Shown here one piece after another: positions 36,862 through 46,141 of a stretch of DNA of 64,000 nucleotides. The DNA lies in assembly GCA_963726755.1 (NCBI GenBank), contig CAVSDB010000003.1:496001-560000 (forward strand), written 5' to 3'. The stretch's first letter is position 1. Each line of letters begins with the position of its first letter. Position numbers and translations under genes: made by a program. The notes under the pieces were generated by a model. The model searched no databases and had not been told where the DNA came from. It worked only from the letters and a program-made list of their open reading frames with translations. Origin of the DNA: DATKIY01 sp963726755 (GTDB taxonomy: Bacteria > Actinomycetota > Actinomycetes > JAHEKZ01).

Positions 36862-36948
36862 CACGTCATCGTGGGGGCGCCCATCCACCTTGGCAAGCCC
36901 TTTGGTGGACACCGGCCCTTCTCCGTGGTGTGTCTATACCCTTTCGTT

Positions 36949-37648
36949 ATGGAGCACGACCAGAACGCGCTTGGGCAACCCGTCGGCCCCGAGGTCCTCG
37001 AACTGGCGAATCGCCGAGAAACCCAGCGCTGAATCGATACCTGGTCGTTACTGTCGAATCGAACGACTCGACCCCGACCGGCATGCTGCCGAACTATTCG
37101 CCAGCAACCAGGTGGACTCCGATCATCGGAATTGGACGTACCTTCCGTACGGTCCATTCCTGGACCTTGCGTCATATCGCAACTGGGCAACCGAGATGGC
37201 CGCGTATCGCGATCCGTTGTTCTTCGCGATCGTCGACCTGGTGTCGGAGCAGGCGGTCGGCGTCGCCAGCTTGATGCGAATCGCTCCGGAAGCAGGGGCC
37301 ATTGAGATCGGCCACATCAACTACTCGCCGCTATTGCAGCGTCAGCGTGCTGGTACCGAGGCGATGTACCTGTTCATGAAGCGGGTCTTTGAGGACTGGG
37401 GCTATCGCCGCTACGAGTGGAAGTGCAACGCACTCAATGCCCCATCGATGGCTGCGGCGAAGCGTCTCGGCTTCACCTATGAGGGGACCTTCCGCCAGGC
37501 GGACGTGGTCAAGGGCCGAAACCGTGACACGGCCTGGTACTCAGTAGTGGACTGCGAGTGGCCAAAGATCAAACAGGCGTTCCAACTCTGGCTCAAGCCG
37601 GACAACTTCGACGAATCAGGCAAGCAGCGCCAACCCTTGGCCACCTAG
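36949..37648 (+). CDS. GNAT acetyltransferase, RimJ/RimL type, one frame break
   Basis: Starts at ATG 36949 with MEHDQNALGQPVG. After one extra base near 37030 it continues as GRYCRIERLDPDRHAAELF. A GNAT domain with HINYSPLLQRQRAGTEAMYL (acetyl-CoA loop) and WKCNALNAPSMAAAKRLGF follows. The aromatic-rich NWTYLPYGPF is typical of this widespread subfamily, whose substrates are unknown. Restored length is about 232 residues. It is divergent from the EEP lipoprotein gene and precedes the Rieske operon promoter region. Confidence 0.82.
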
Positions 37649-37674
37649 GGGTCGAGGCGGTAGTATGAATTAAC

Positions 37675-37692
37675 TGACTGACTGTTCAGTCG
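37675..37692 (+). promoter_or_regulatory. TetR-type near-palindrome upstream of the Rieske operon
   Basis: TGACTGACTGTTCAGTCG contains the perfect inverted repeat GACTG-TT-CAGTC (37680-37691) and lies 48 bases before the oxygenase start, in the promoter zone. It shares 13 of 18 bases and the same centre with the element before fdsG. Confidence 0.5.
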
Positions 37693-37740
37693 ACTTTGTG
37701 AGACAGTCGGTTTTGTGGGGAAATCTTAGGCGGAGGCGAG

Positions 37741-38843
37741 ATGAGCACGACAGTTCGACAAACGCTCACCAATCAGGACTACAACAGCGACGAGGTCTAC
37801 GCCCTCGAACAAGAACGCATCTGGTTCAAGGAATGGGTGTACGTCGGCCGTAGCGAGCAAGTCGCTGAGCCGGGTCAGTTCTTCACCGTCGACATCGCTG
37901 GCGAAAGCATTCTGGTGACGCGCAACGACGACGGAAGCCTCCGCGCCTTCTACAACGTGTGTCGCCATCGTGGCTCTGTCCTGTGCGAAGAACCCCAGGG
38001 CACCACCAAAGCTGTCTTCCAATGCCCCTACCACGCATGGTCTTACGACCTCGACGGTGCGCTGGTCTCGACTCCACGAGTCGGCGCCGATGAAGTCGAC
38101 CGATCATCGCTGCCCTTGAAGCGGGTTCATATCGACGAGTGGGAGGGGTTCTTGTTTGTGAACCTCAGCGTGAGACGCCACCCACTCTTCGCGAACGACT
38201 CGCGGCACACTACGACTCGCCGCTGCCTTTCGAGGTGCATGAGTTGTACCGCCTGAAGCGAGTGCACTTCACCGAGAAGGTCGTCGCGGCAAACTGGAAG
38301 ATTCTCATCGAGAACTACAACGAGTGTCTTCACTGCCCGATCATTCACCCCGAGCTGATCCAGGTCATTCCCGCCTACAAAAAAGGCTGGATCTTCGACA
38401 AGAGCCGTACCGACGGCGGCGTTGCGATCACCACTGGTGGCACGAGTTATTCCGGTGACACCCGCGCACGACGTCACGTCTTGCCGAGCATGACTGAAGA
38501 ACAGACCCACTCCATATTCGGTAGCCAGGTCTTCCCGAACATGTTCCTCGACATCGCCGGCAGCAACGTCGTCATCACCCGGCTCGTGCCCGAGGGACCA
38601 CACCAGACCCGGGTATTTAGCGAGTACCTGTTCCTGCCCGAAGACATCGCAACCGACGACTTCGATCCGCAACCTGTCATCGACTTCTGCGAACTGGTCG
38701 CTGGCCAAGACTTTGCGATCAGCGAGCGCGTGCAACGTGGTGTTCAGTCGCGTGGTTTCGATCACGGCGTGTACCCCGAGAAGGACGAGTGGGTTCACCT
38801 GTTCAACGAGTACTACCGCGGCATTGTCGGTTCAACGGTCTGA
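37741..38843 (+). CDS. Rieske [2Fe-2S] oxygenase alpha subunit, two frame breaks
   Basis: A ring-hydroxylating or N-demethylating non-haem iron oxygenase. The Rieske cluster ligands are visible as CRHRGSVLC and CPYHAWSYDLDG. The mononuclear iron site is NYNECLHCPIIHPEL (His and His, with the bridging acid upstream). Two single-base insertions near 38168-38182 lie between FLFVNLS and TLRERLAAHYDSP; every other part is continuous. Restored length is about 367 residues. An amidohydrolase follows 9 bases later, which suggests one small catabolic operon. Electron-transfer partners are not in the window. Confidence 0.85.
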
Positions 38844-38852
38844 CCCGTCACC

Positions 38853-39904
38853 TTGACGAGACTGGCGGATTGGCGTCCTAGAGCTCAGTTACGTGTTCCC
38901 GCTAGTCACGTTCATCACCCGACGGTTCCGGTCATCGATGTCCACAACCATCTGGGTCGTTGGCTGTCCGACGACGGCGATTGGCTGGTCCGCGACGTCG
39001 GCTCACTGCTTGACCTGATGGACGACGTCGGTGTCCGCGCCTTAGTGAATTTGGACGGACGTTGGGGAACCGAACTCGAAGAAAACCTAGACCGCTACGA
39101 CCGAGCACACCCCGATCGCTTCACTACCTTCTGCCAGGTCGACTGGAGCCTGCTCTCCGAAGATGACGAGCGCTGCTGCGATCGTCGGATCCCTGCAAGA
39201 TCAGCTTGCGGCGTCAGCCGGGGCGGGCGCCCGTGGGGTAAAGGTCTGGAAAGACCTCGGGTTGACGGTGCGTGACTCGTCCGGCGCACTCGTGACGCCT
39301 GACGACGAACGGGTCGTCAAGGTGCTACGGACTGCAGGCGACCTGGGCCTACCCGTGCTGATCCACACCGCAGATCCCGTCGCGTTCTTTGATCCACTCG
39401 ACGACACCAATGAACGCATCGATGAGTTGACTCGCGTCCCCGAGTGGTGGTTCGGCGGCGATCAATACCCCACGTTCACAGAATTGCTCGAATCGCTGGA
39501 CCGACTGATCGGCGCGTGTCCGCAAACCACCTTTATCGGTGCCCACGTTGGTTGCTGGGCCGAAGATCTGGCGGGCGTGGCACGCATGCTCAGCGCGCAC
39601 CCAAATTGGCACGTGGACTTAGGCGGACGGCTTAGGTGAGATCGGACGCCAGCCACGAACGTTTGCGCGCTTCGTCGAGGACTTTCCGAGCCGGGTGCTC
39701 TTCGGAACCGACGAGTATCCGCCATCCCGCGACGCCTACGAACGCTACTTACCGGTTCTGCAGACGGCCGACGAACACTTCGCCTACAGCGACGAGGTAC
39801 CTCCGCCGCAAGGTCGATGGCAGATCTACGGCTGCGAACTGCCACAGGAACAACTAGAGGCGATCTACTCACGAAACGCTCAGCGAATTCTCGGACTGCC
39901 GTAG
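38853..39904 (+). CDS. Amidohydrolase family protein (COG2159-like), two frame breaks
   Basis: A TIM-barrel metal-dependent hydrolase or decarboxylase. The first metal motif is VIDVHNHLG near residue 28. VLIHTADP and FIGAHVGCW supply further His ligands, and VLFGTDEYPPSRDAY gives the metal-binding Asp. Frame breaks of one base lie near 39175 and 39635. It begins at TTG 38853, just after the oxygenase. Relatives include aminocarboxymuconate-semialdehyde-type decarboxylases, so a role in breaking down the oxygenase product is a reasonable but unproven inference. Restored length is about 350 residues. Confidence 0.8.
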
Positions 39905-39911
39905 GCGACGT

Positions 39912-40970
39912 TCAGCGCGTCGGGATCCAGTGGATCAAGACCATCGGGTCCGCAGCATTCGTGGCAAGCAACTTCTCGGGTGCCACTGACGTCATCCAGT
40001 CCAACGTCGAGAACATCTCGTCATCGAGGACTCGCTGCAAAACCGCCGCCTCGAGAAGTCGCCCTGGTGCGTAGCGCGCCCAGTCCGTCACGAAGCGACC
40101 TTCGAGGACTCGGTAGGTCGGGTGGTCGGTAGCACCCAGAGCGTGTGCCGCAAACTGACCGTCGATGTGCAACGTCGCAAGTTCGAGATTTCCGCTCGCG
40201 GCTAGCTGTCGCAATCGAATACGCCAGAGTCGGCGGCCACGGTCATCATCTAAGTCACTCGGACGTCCGTGTACGTGATCGCGGTCTCGGTGAACCTGTT
40301 CCAACTGCGGGACGACCGAGCCAATCTCGTGTGGGCACTTTGTGAAAAGGACAGTCATCTCGTGACCGTCCTTGTCCAATCGATTCTTAGCCTTGCGCAA
40401 AGTACGTCGCATTCCCTGCGACAGGTACGCGCGAGCGTCAGGTTCTACTTGCTCGATCACCGGGATCGGGTCGACTGCAACGAGTTGCGCACCCGGCAGA
40501 GCAGAGGTGAAAGCGTGCACGCGCGGGTCATTCGTATCGAGTGGACCCAGCACTAAGCGCGACGGTTCGAGCCGATTCAACATGGCAGCCGCGACGTGTC
40601 GCGCGATCTCTTCGGCCACTTCCGGAGACTCCAGAGTCAGGACACCCCGGTTGCCCTGATCTGTGCCAGCCAACGACGTGACCGCTTGGCCGTCGACCAC
40701 TTCGTCAAGCAGCAGGACTGCTCCGAGAAAGGCGCCCTGGGGATCTCTAGCAGCCACCGCCCAGGCATGGATGTCTTCGCTTGCACCAATGTCGGCAAAG
40801 ATCCAACTGTCAGTGGCGGTCGTGGGAAGGTGTCGCTGTTCAGACCAACGGCGAAACTCTGCATGCAGCGCTCTAAGACCGTCGGAGTCATTGACGATCT
40901 CAACGCTCGCCAGGTCCAAGGGTGCGATCCCACTCTGGGTCCACGCGTTCAGCCATGGCGATGCGGTCAC
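39912..40970 (-). CDS. CelD/BcsL-type acyltransferase (GNAT fold)
   Basis: A 352-residue protein with the C-terminal acetyltransferase domain of the CelD/FemAB-like group. SQGMRRTLRKAKNRLDKDG near residue 180, AASGNLELATLHIDGQFAAHALG and YAPGRLLEAAVLQRVL match its usual pattern. The N-terminal half is a related but weaker GNAT-like region. It begins with a GTG that overlaps the stop of the GGDEF-EAL gene (GTGA), so the two are translationally coupled. Such enzymes often modify polysaccharides or lipids. A cyclic-di-GMP link is inference from coupling. Confidence 0.75.
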   Translation of the reverse strand: MTASPWLNAWTQSGIAPLDLASVEIVNDSDGLRALHAEFRRWSEQRHLPTTATDSWIFADIGASEDIHAWAVAARDPQGAFLGAVLLLDEVVDGQAVTSLAGTDQGNRGVLTLESPEVAEEIARHVAAAMLNRLEPSRLVLGPLDTNDPRVHAFTSALPGAQLVAVDPIPVIEQVEPDARAYLSQGMRRTLRKAKNRLDKDGHEMTVLFTKCPHEIGSVVPQLEQVHRDRDHVHGRPSDLDDDRGRRLWRIRLRQLAASGNLELATLHIDGQFAAHALGATDHPTYRVLEGRFVTDWARYAPGRLLEAAVLQRVLDDEMFSTLDWMTSVAPEKLLATNAADPMVLIHWIPTR

Positions 40971-43294
40971 TGGACGGCTCCGGACTCAACCGAGGTAGCC
41001 ACTACGGCTTCCGCTGTTGCAAGTCGGACGTCGAGCCATTCGTCGAACTCGACGGATGGCAGTGCCTTCGAGAAGAAGAAGCCCTGCGCCTGATCACAAC
41101 CCGAACGAGCAAGTTGTAGGGCCGTCTCTTCGTCCTCGACACCCTCAGCAACCAGGATGAGCCCGAGCGAGTGCGCCAGGCCGATCGTCGACTCCACGAT
41201 GGCAGCGGCTCTCGCGTCCGCGGACATTGGTGTGACGAAGGATCGGTCAAGTTTGAGTTCATCGATGGGCAACTCGCGCAGATAGGCGAGCGATGAGTAG
41301 CCAGTACCGAAGTCATCAACCGCGACCCGGATCCCCAAGCGACGCAGTTGGGTCAAAATGTCACGCGCACGCTCGCGGTCGCCCATGAGGAAGTCTTCAG
41401 TGATCTCCAGTTCAAGGACCGAGGCTGGCAGATCGCGGTCGAACAGCGTTCGCCACACCATCTCAGGAAGTTCTAGGTCGACGAGTGAGGAAGCAGACAG
41501 GTTGACCGCCACCGTGAGGTCGCGACCAGCGTCGCGCCAGGCCCGAACCTGGTCCAGAGACTGCTCAAGTACGGCCATCGTCAGGTCGCGCATCAGCCCG
41601 GAGTCTTCAGCGAGCTGCAGGAACGAATCGGGGTAGAGCAAGCCGCGGGTCGGGTGATTCCAGCGAACGAGTGCTTCGACGCCACCAACGTGATGGGTCT
41701 GGGTATCGATCTTCGGCTGGTAGTGCACCTCGAGGGCTCGCGTCTGAATCGCCAGGCGCAGCTCCTCAAGGGTGCGCAGTCTGTCTTGACCGTGGGAGGC
41801 GTCGGACTCGGCCTCGAAGACATGGCAACCCGAACGTCCAGCCTTGGACTGGTACATCGCGATGTCCGCGTGACGCAACAGCGTCGAGACCTCGGTGCCA
41901 TGGATGGGGAACAACGAGATCCCGATACTCGCGTTGACTCGAACTGTCACACCATCGACCGAGAACGGAGCCGTCAGAGCGTCCCGGACCCGGACCGCGA
42001 CCGTGGTTGCGCCGATCTCGTCTACGTCTGCAAGCAGGATGGCGAATTCGTCGCCACCAAGTCGCGCGAGCCGGTCGCCGTCTTCGTGGAGGCACTCAGT
42101 CAGCCGACGCGAGACGTCGCGCAGTAGATCGTCACCTGCGTGGTGACCAAGGCTGTCGTTGACTTCCTTGAACCGGTCGAGGTCCAGCAGCAGCAAAGCG
42201 CCACGTCGGCCGTGGTTGTCCGCAGTTGCCAGCACCTGCTGTGCTTGTTCGTAGAAGGCACGTCGGTTCGCCAGGCCAGTCAGTTCATCGGTTAGCGCCA
42301 GTTGACGGCTATGGGCCAGCACGTTGGCTTCGCGAAACGTGACAATGAGGCGACCAAGTGCAAAGACAACAGTGCCGGCCGCCAGCACGACGGCGATGGC
42401 GTGGAGATTTCTGTCCTGGCCGTAGACCAGCAGGCCTAGCGATGCCAAAGTCGCGAGGACTGGAATACCCAACAAAGCCCATGCCGGGAGTTCGACACCG
42501 GCCGGTCGGTCGGGCCAACCAGGAGCAAATCCAACGGCGAGGGTTGCCAAGACCCAGACACCGTCGTTGAGGCCACCCGGCTCGTACGTGCCGTTGGTCG
42601 CTGAGAACAAGTAGGCGGCGTCTGCAATCGAGAACAAGATGAGACCCGCTGCCATGAACCACAAGCCGACTGGTGGACGCCAGTGGAACAGTGCAAGCAC
42701 TGCGGTTGTCACCAACAGCAAAAGGAGGTCGAGAAGTGGGTAGGCAAAGGTCGTTATGACCGATGCAGCGCTTCCGCCAGTGATGCTGAGGATCGGAGCG
42801 AAGAAGGCTGCCGCGATGGCTGCGACAGCTAGTCCACCAACGACTCCGTCGAGCCAAAGGCTCAGCGGCAGTCGATCCGAAATCTCACGGATCACCAGCA
42901 GGAGCGCAATAAAGGCGAAGGGATAGAACGAGAGCCACAACAGGTCAGCGAAGGTGGGCCAGGGTTCGGGGTCTTGTGTCCGAACAAACAGCGTCCAGTA
43001 GATGTTTCCGAGCCCGTAAAGAGTTAGGCCGACACCGAGGACGTACCAACTCGCTTTGAATGACTTCGTGCCACGTGCGCGAACGAAACACAGCACGCCG
43101 CAGAGCATGTACGCGATGTTGTTTAGGAGACCATCGAGAAGCAGGTTGTATCCGGACACCGGCCGGACTCCGGGGATGGTCGACACGACGAAGATGCCGA
43201 AGACAAGGGCGAGGACGCCGTACAGTACGACGCGTCCGGAGGCTCGGAAAGTCGGACCGTCGGCGCCTGGGCGCGCGGCAGCGGAACTCGTCAC
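40967..43294 (-). CDS. Membrane GGDEF-EAL protein (cyclic-di-GMP turnover)
   Basis: A 775-residue protein with about nine or ten N-terminal membrane helices (residues 20-320), then a diguanylate cyclase domain. GGDEF is intact at 413-417, with DELTGLANRRAF before it; no canonical RxxD inhibitory site is seen (ExxD instead). An EAL phosphodiesterase domain follows, with EAL intact at 540-542 and NLSASS, EITE and DDFGTGYSSLAYL downstream. Both activities look possible. The membrane region has no recognised sensor name here. It is coupled to an acyltransferase gene downstream. Confidence 0.92.
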   Translation of the reverse strand: MTSSAAARPGADGPTFRASGRVVLYGVLALVFGIFVVSTIPGVRPVSGYNLLLDGLLNNIAYMLCGVLCFVRARGTKSFKASWYVLGVGLTLYGLGNIYWTLFVRTQDPEPWPTFADLLWLSFYPFAFIALLLVIREISDRLPLSLWLDGVVGGLAVAAIAAAFFAPILSITGGSAASVITTFAYPLLDLLLLLVTTAVLALFHWRPPVGLWFMAAGLILFSIADAAYLFSATNGTYEPGGLNDGVWVLATLAVGFAPGWPDRPAGVELPAWALLGIPVLATLASLGLLVYGQDRNLHAIAVVLAAGTVVFALGRLIVTFREANVLAHSRQLALTDELTGLANRRAFYEQAQQVLATADNHGRRGALLLLDLDRFKEVNDSLGHHAGDDLLRDVSRRLTECLHEDGDRLARLGGDEFAILLADVDEIGATTVAVRVRDALTAPFSVDGVTVRVNASIGISLFPIHGTEVSTLLRHADIAMYQSKAGRSGCHVFEAESDASHGQDRLRTLEELRLAIQTRALEVHYQPKIDTQTHHVGGVEALVRWNHPTRGLLYPDSFLQLAEDSGLMRDLTMAVLEQSLDQVRAWRDAGRDLTVAVNLSASSLVDLELPEMVWRTLFDRDLPASVLELEITEDFLMGDRERARDILTQLRRLGIRVAVDDFGTGYSSLAYLRELPIDELKLDRSFVTPMSADARAAAIVESTIGLAHSLGLILVAEGVEDEETALQLARSGCDQAQGFFFSKALPSVEFDEWLDVRLATAEAVVATSVESGAVQ

Positions 43295-43471
43295 ATTCCA
43301 CCCCCTCCGAATAGTCAGTCCCCCCGGTCAACCATCGGGCGAGACAGCCATTGGCTTGAGGGGTACGACTATCGGCAGATCGGCTCCCGACCGCGCTTTG
43401 TTCAGCGAACCGAACAGAACGGGACAGAACGGAACTCGTTAGGCCGTGTGGGTGATCGCACAACTTCTGAA

Positions 43472-43519
43472 AGTTGCTATGCAGGACGGGCGCTATAGCG
43501 CCCGCAACGTCTAGCAACT
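43472..43519 (-). repeat. 48-bp palindromic repeat, copy 2
   Basis: This copy has the same core, GGGCGCTATAGCGCCC, with spacers AGGAC and GCAAC on the plus strand. One mismatch sits in each outer arm (AGTTGCTATGC and GTCTAGCAACT). It lies 23 bases after the gatD stop. Confidence 0.88.
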
Positions 43520-43542
43520 TGGTGGAACGCGATTCGGACTTG

Positions 43543-44349
43543 TCAGTCAGCCAGCCCGCGGGCCAGTTGAGCTGGTTCAAGAACGGTCGCCTCGCCCGCA
43601 TTAGCTACGGCGAGTGAGAGCGCCTTGTCATGGTTGCGGCCCTCCACGGAATCGTCGAGCGGGGCAAACTCAACCGGACCTCCGACTCGACGTTCCCACG
43701 CGATTTGAGCCAGGGCATCCGCCAGCCACGGGTTCTTTGGCAGGACCGGTCCGTGAAGATACGTTGCAAAGACATTGTGCTGGCGAGCACCTTCCATTCC
43801 GTCGGTGGAATTATTGCCAGCGCCCGCAACAACCATGCCGAACGGCTCGGCGTCAGGTCCCAGCGTCGTTCGTCCCGAGTGATTCTCGAAACCGACAACG
43901 AGGTTGGTTTGGCCCCCAATCGTGACTCGGCATGCCGCGTGCTGCATGAACCGCGTCGTCCCGGCGACCGTCTCCAAGTCGAGAACACTGACACCTGGGA
44001 TCTCCTCGCCCGACGCAAGGATGTAGCGGTGTCCCAGCAACTGCAGGCCAGCACATACGGCGACGACGACCACACCGGCCTCTGCAGCCGCGCGCAGAGC
44101 AGGTCCCTTTAAAGCTAGGTCCCTCGCCGCCACCATCATCTCGACGTCCTGCCCACCCTGGAAGAAGATCAGGTCGAACGACTCGAAGTCAGGAACATCG
44201 TCGAGACCTACGCGAACAACCTCGGTCCGAAGCCCGCGCCAAGCAGCTCGGCTGACAACGCTCATCACATTGCCACCGTCACCAGCGACATTGAGTAGGT
44301 CCGGATACAGGTGCGCAATGCGCAACACCGGCAACGACGGGGCCGTCAT
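43543..44349 (-). CDS. gatD: Lipid II isoglutaminyl synthase, glutaminase subunit
   Basis: A class I glutamine amidotransferase that supplies ammonia to MurT for amidating D-Glu of lipid II. The 268 residues begin MTAPSLPVLRIAHLYPDLLN. The nucleophile is in VVVAVCAGLQLLGHRY near residue 100, and the catalytic His is in FATYLHGPVLPKNPWLAD near residue 196. The start overlaps the murT stop (ATGA), the standard MurT/GatD pair. A 48-bp palindromic repeat follows the stop. Confidence 0.93.
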   Translation of the reverse strand: MTAPSLPVLRIAHLYPDLLNVAGDGGNVMSVVSRAAWRGLRTEVVRVGLDDVPDFESFDLIFFQGGQDVEMMVAARDLALKGPALRAAAEAGVVVVAVCAGLQLLGHRYILASGEEIPGVSVLDLETVAGTTRFMQHAACRVTIGGQTNLVVGFENHSGRTTLGPDAEPFGMVVAGAGNNSTDGMEGARQHNVFATYLHGPVLPKNPWLADALAQIAWERRVGGPVEFAPLDDSVEGRNHDKALSLAVANAGEATVLEPAQLARGLAD

Positions 44350-45743
44350 GAGTCCCACCTCCGACCGACCCAGCCATGTCGCCGCATCGCCTCGCGCAGT
44401 TCAATCGTGGGCGTGTACCCCGCTAGAGCGATGAGGCGACCATCGGAGGGGACCTCCTCTAACGCACTGTCGAGTGCCTCGGCCCGGTCAGGGATGACCA
44501 CCGTGCGACTCGCGGGGACTCCTGCGTATTTCAGTCGCGTTGCAACCTCGTCAGCCCGCAATCCTGAAACCGTTAGGTGCTCGACGGTTCCACTGATCGA
44601 TTCAAAGTCGACATCCCACAACCAACCGAAATCCTCCCCGTCCACCTTGGTATTGCTCAGCGCCATCAGCAGATGCTTCGGCTCGTCGGCAGCCGAAAGT
44701 GTCGTGAGGTTGGTGTTGAACGACGTTGGATTCTTGGCGAACGCAAGGACAACGCGACGATCTCCGGCTTGAACGGGTTCGAGTCGGCCGAAGGCCGCCC
44801 GGACACTTTGTAGCGACTCAGCTGCGTGTCCGAGTGAACACCCCGAGGCATATGCCGCAGCGACCGCCGCAGCGATGTCGTAGGCCACATGTATTCCAGG
44901 CTGTGGCACCGTCAACTCGAGATCACCATCTGGCGTACGAATTCGCACCCGAGTTGACGCGAGCTCGTCGATCGAAAGTTCGACCACACTCACATCCGGT
45001 TTCGGCCGGCTGAAGTCGCAACTTACGCACCGGTACCGACCCAGGTGGCTCAGATACACCTCTGAGTACTCGAGGTCGCCCTGGCACCTTGGGCATCTGA
45101 TGCTGTCTGCAGCACTCGTGATTCGACCGTACGAGTGCTCCAACTCGAGGCCGAAAGTTACGCGGCGATGAGTTCCACCGACCCCGAGCTCGGCGGTTAG
45201 GGGATCATCGGCGTTGACGACGATGGTTGAGTCTTTCGGAAGCCTTTTGGCTGCGTATGCAATGACGTCGGAGACGGCGTAGATCTCACCGAAGCGATCG
45301 AGTTGGTCACGGAAGAGGTTGGTCACCACCAGGACATTCGGCTCAATCTCCGGTGCAATTGTCCTCAGGGCCCCTTCGTCGACTTCGACGACTAGCACCG
45401 TGCCGTTGGGAATTCGACCAGCCCAGTTCGCCGTTTGGACGGCGAGGGTCGTAACACCCTGCTCAAGATTCGCGCCATCTCGGTTTTGGGAGACTCCGAA
45501 TCCCTGTCCACGAAAGATCGCGGCAACCATTCGACTCGTAGTCGTCTTGCCGTTGCTTCCTGTGACGGCGATGGTCGCGACATCCCGCGACCCAACTAGA
45601 TCGTGAAGCAAAGAAGGGTCGATTCGACGCGCCAAGACACCGGGTAGCGACGAGCCACCACCACGGCCAGTCAGCCGAGATGCCGTACCTACCGCTTTTC
45701 CCACTTGTACTGCCGCCACACGACGGACACCAACACTGCTCAC
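44346..45743 (-). CDS. murT: Lipid II isoglutaminyl synthase, Mur ligase-like subunit
   Basis: Amidates the alpha-carboxyl of D-isoglutamate in lipid II, using ammonia from GatD. The 465-residue protein has the ATP loop AVTGSNGKTTTSRMVAA near residue 60 and VTNLFRDQLDRFGE near residue 145. A four-Cys zinc ribbon (CPRCQGD and CVSCDF) is characteristic of MurT, and the C-terminal domain contains AFAKNPTSFN. The GTG at 45743 is chosen because GGAGGT lies 6 bases upstream; an earlier in-frame start lies before that ribosome site. PhoP-type repeats lie 50 bases upstream. Confidence 0.95.
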   Translation of the reverse strand: MSSVGVRRVAAVQVGKAVGTASRLTGRGGGSSLPGVLARRIDPSLLHDLVGSRDVATIAVTGSNGKTTTSRMVAAIFRGQGFGVSQNRDGANLEQGVTTLAVQTANWAGRIPNGTVLVVEVDEGALRTIAPEIEPNVLVVTNLFRDQLDRFGEIYAVSDVIAYAAKRLPKDSTIVVNADDPLTAELGVGGTHRRVTFGLELEHSYGRITSAADSIRCPRCQGDLEYSEVYLSHLGRYRCVSCDFSRPKPDVSVVELSIDELASTRVRIRTPDGDLELTVPQPGIHVAYDIAAAVAAAYASGCSLGHAAESLQSVRAAFGRLEPVQAGDRRVVLAFAKNPTSFNTNLTTLSAADEPKHLLMALSNTKVDGEDFGWLWDVDFESISGTVEHLTVSGLRADEVATRLKYAGVPASRTVVIPDRAEALDSALEEVPSDGRLIALAGYTPTIELREAMRRHGWVGRRWDS

Positions 45744-45793
45744 GCGACCACCTCCAAGGGGCAATCTGGAGCCTTACCGAGTCAAGCGGGGAG

Positions 45794-45826
45794 GCGCTGT
45801 GAAGAGGCTGTGAACGCACTGTGAAG
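45794..45826 (-). promoter_or_regulatory. Triple PhoP-type direct repeat upstream of murT
   Basis: On the minus strand, three 11-bp units (CTTCACAGTGC, GTTCACAGCCT, CTTCACAGCGC) run head to tail towards murT. They read TCACAGT-N4-TCACAGC-N4-TCACAGC. Two units equal the TCACAGC-N4-TCACAGC motif known for M. tuberculosis PhoP; the 11-bp period also resembles Streptomyces PHO boxes. Distance to the murT GTG is 50 bases. Confidence 0.7.
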
Positions 45827-46002
45827 GCCTGACTAGTTTCTCATTGGCAGTTTCACCTTAGCGGGAACGCTGGCAGGTCAGCCAATGCGTTCCCACTCAG
45901 GTCGAATTCGGCCATCACGCAGCAAGCGCGAGGGTCGTCCACGAGGCGTCGTTGAATACCGATAGCAGGGTGTCACGTTCACGCTTGCCAACGCGCTAAC
46001 TG

Positions 46003-46076
46003 AGCCGCCTATCGGAGTCGAACCGATGACCTACGCATTACGAGTGCGTCGCTCTAGCCGACTGAGCTAAGGCGGC
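46003..46076 (-). tRNA. tRNA-Thr (anticodon CGT)
   Basis: A 74-base cloverleaf. Acceptor arms GCCGCCT and AGGCGGC pair over 7 bp, and the D stem is GCTC/GAGC. The anticodon arm is ACGCA-CTCGTAA-TGCGT with anticodon CGT. The T arm is ATCGG-TTCGACT-CCGAT and the discriminator base is T. CCA is not encoded. It lies alone between murT and a hydrolase gene; the rest of 45744-46002 holds only the PhoP-type repeats. Confidence 0.97.
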
Positions 46077-46141
46077 GAACCCGGCGCAGCGGCCGGGAAC
46101 CCCAAGAGTCTACCCAGTCAAAGGACCGGCCGACTCGCTGG

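Noticed and set aside
36644..36948. Upstream extension of the GNAT gene on the plus strand
   Set aside because: It is antisense to the phosphatase-family lipoprotein gene; the true start MEHDQNALG is at 36949 in the neighbouring frame.
43450..43601. Open frames running through the palindromic repeats that encode a GAIAP-like peptide
   Set aside because: They arise because the repeat core is open in that frame; flanks differ among copies and no gene family fits.
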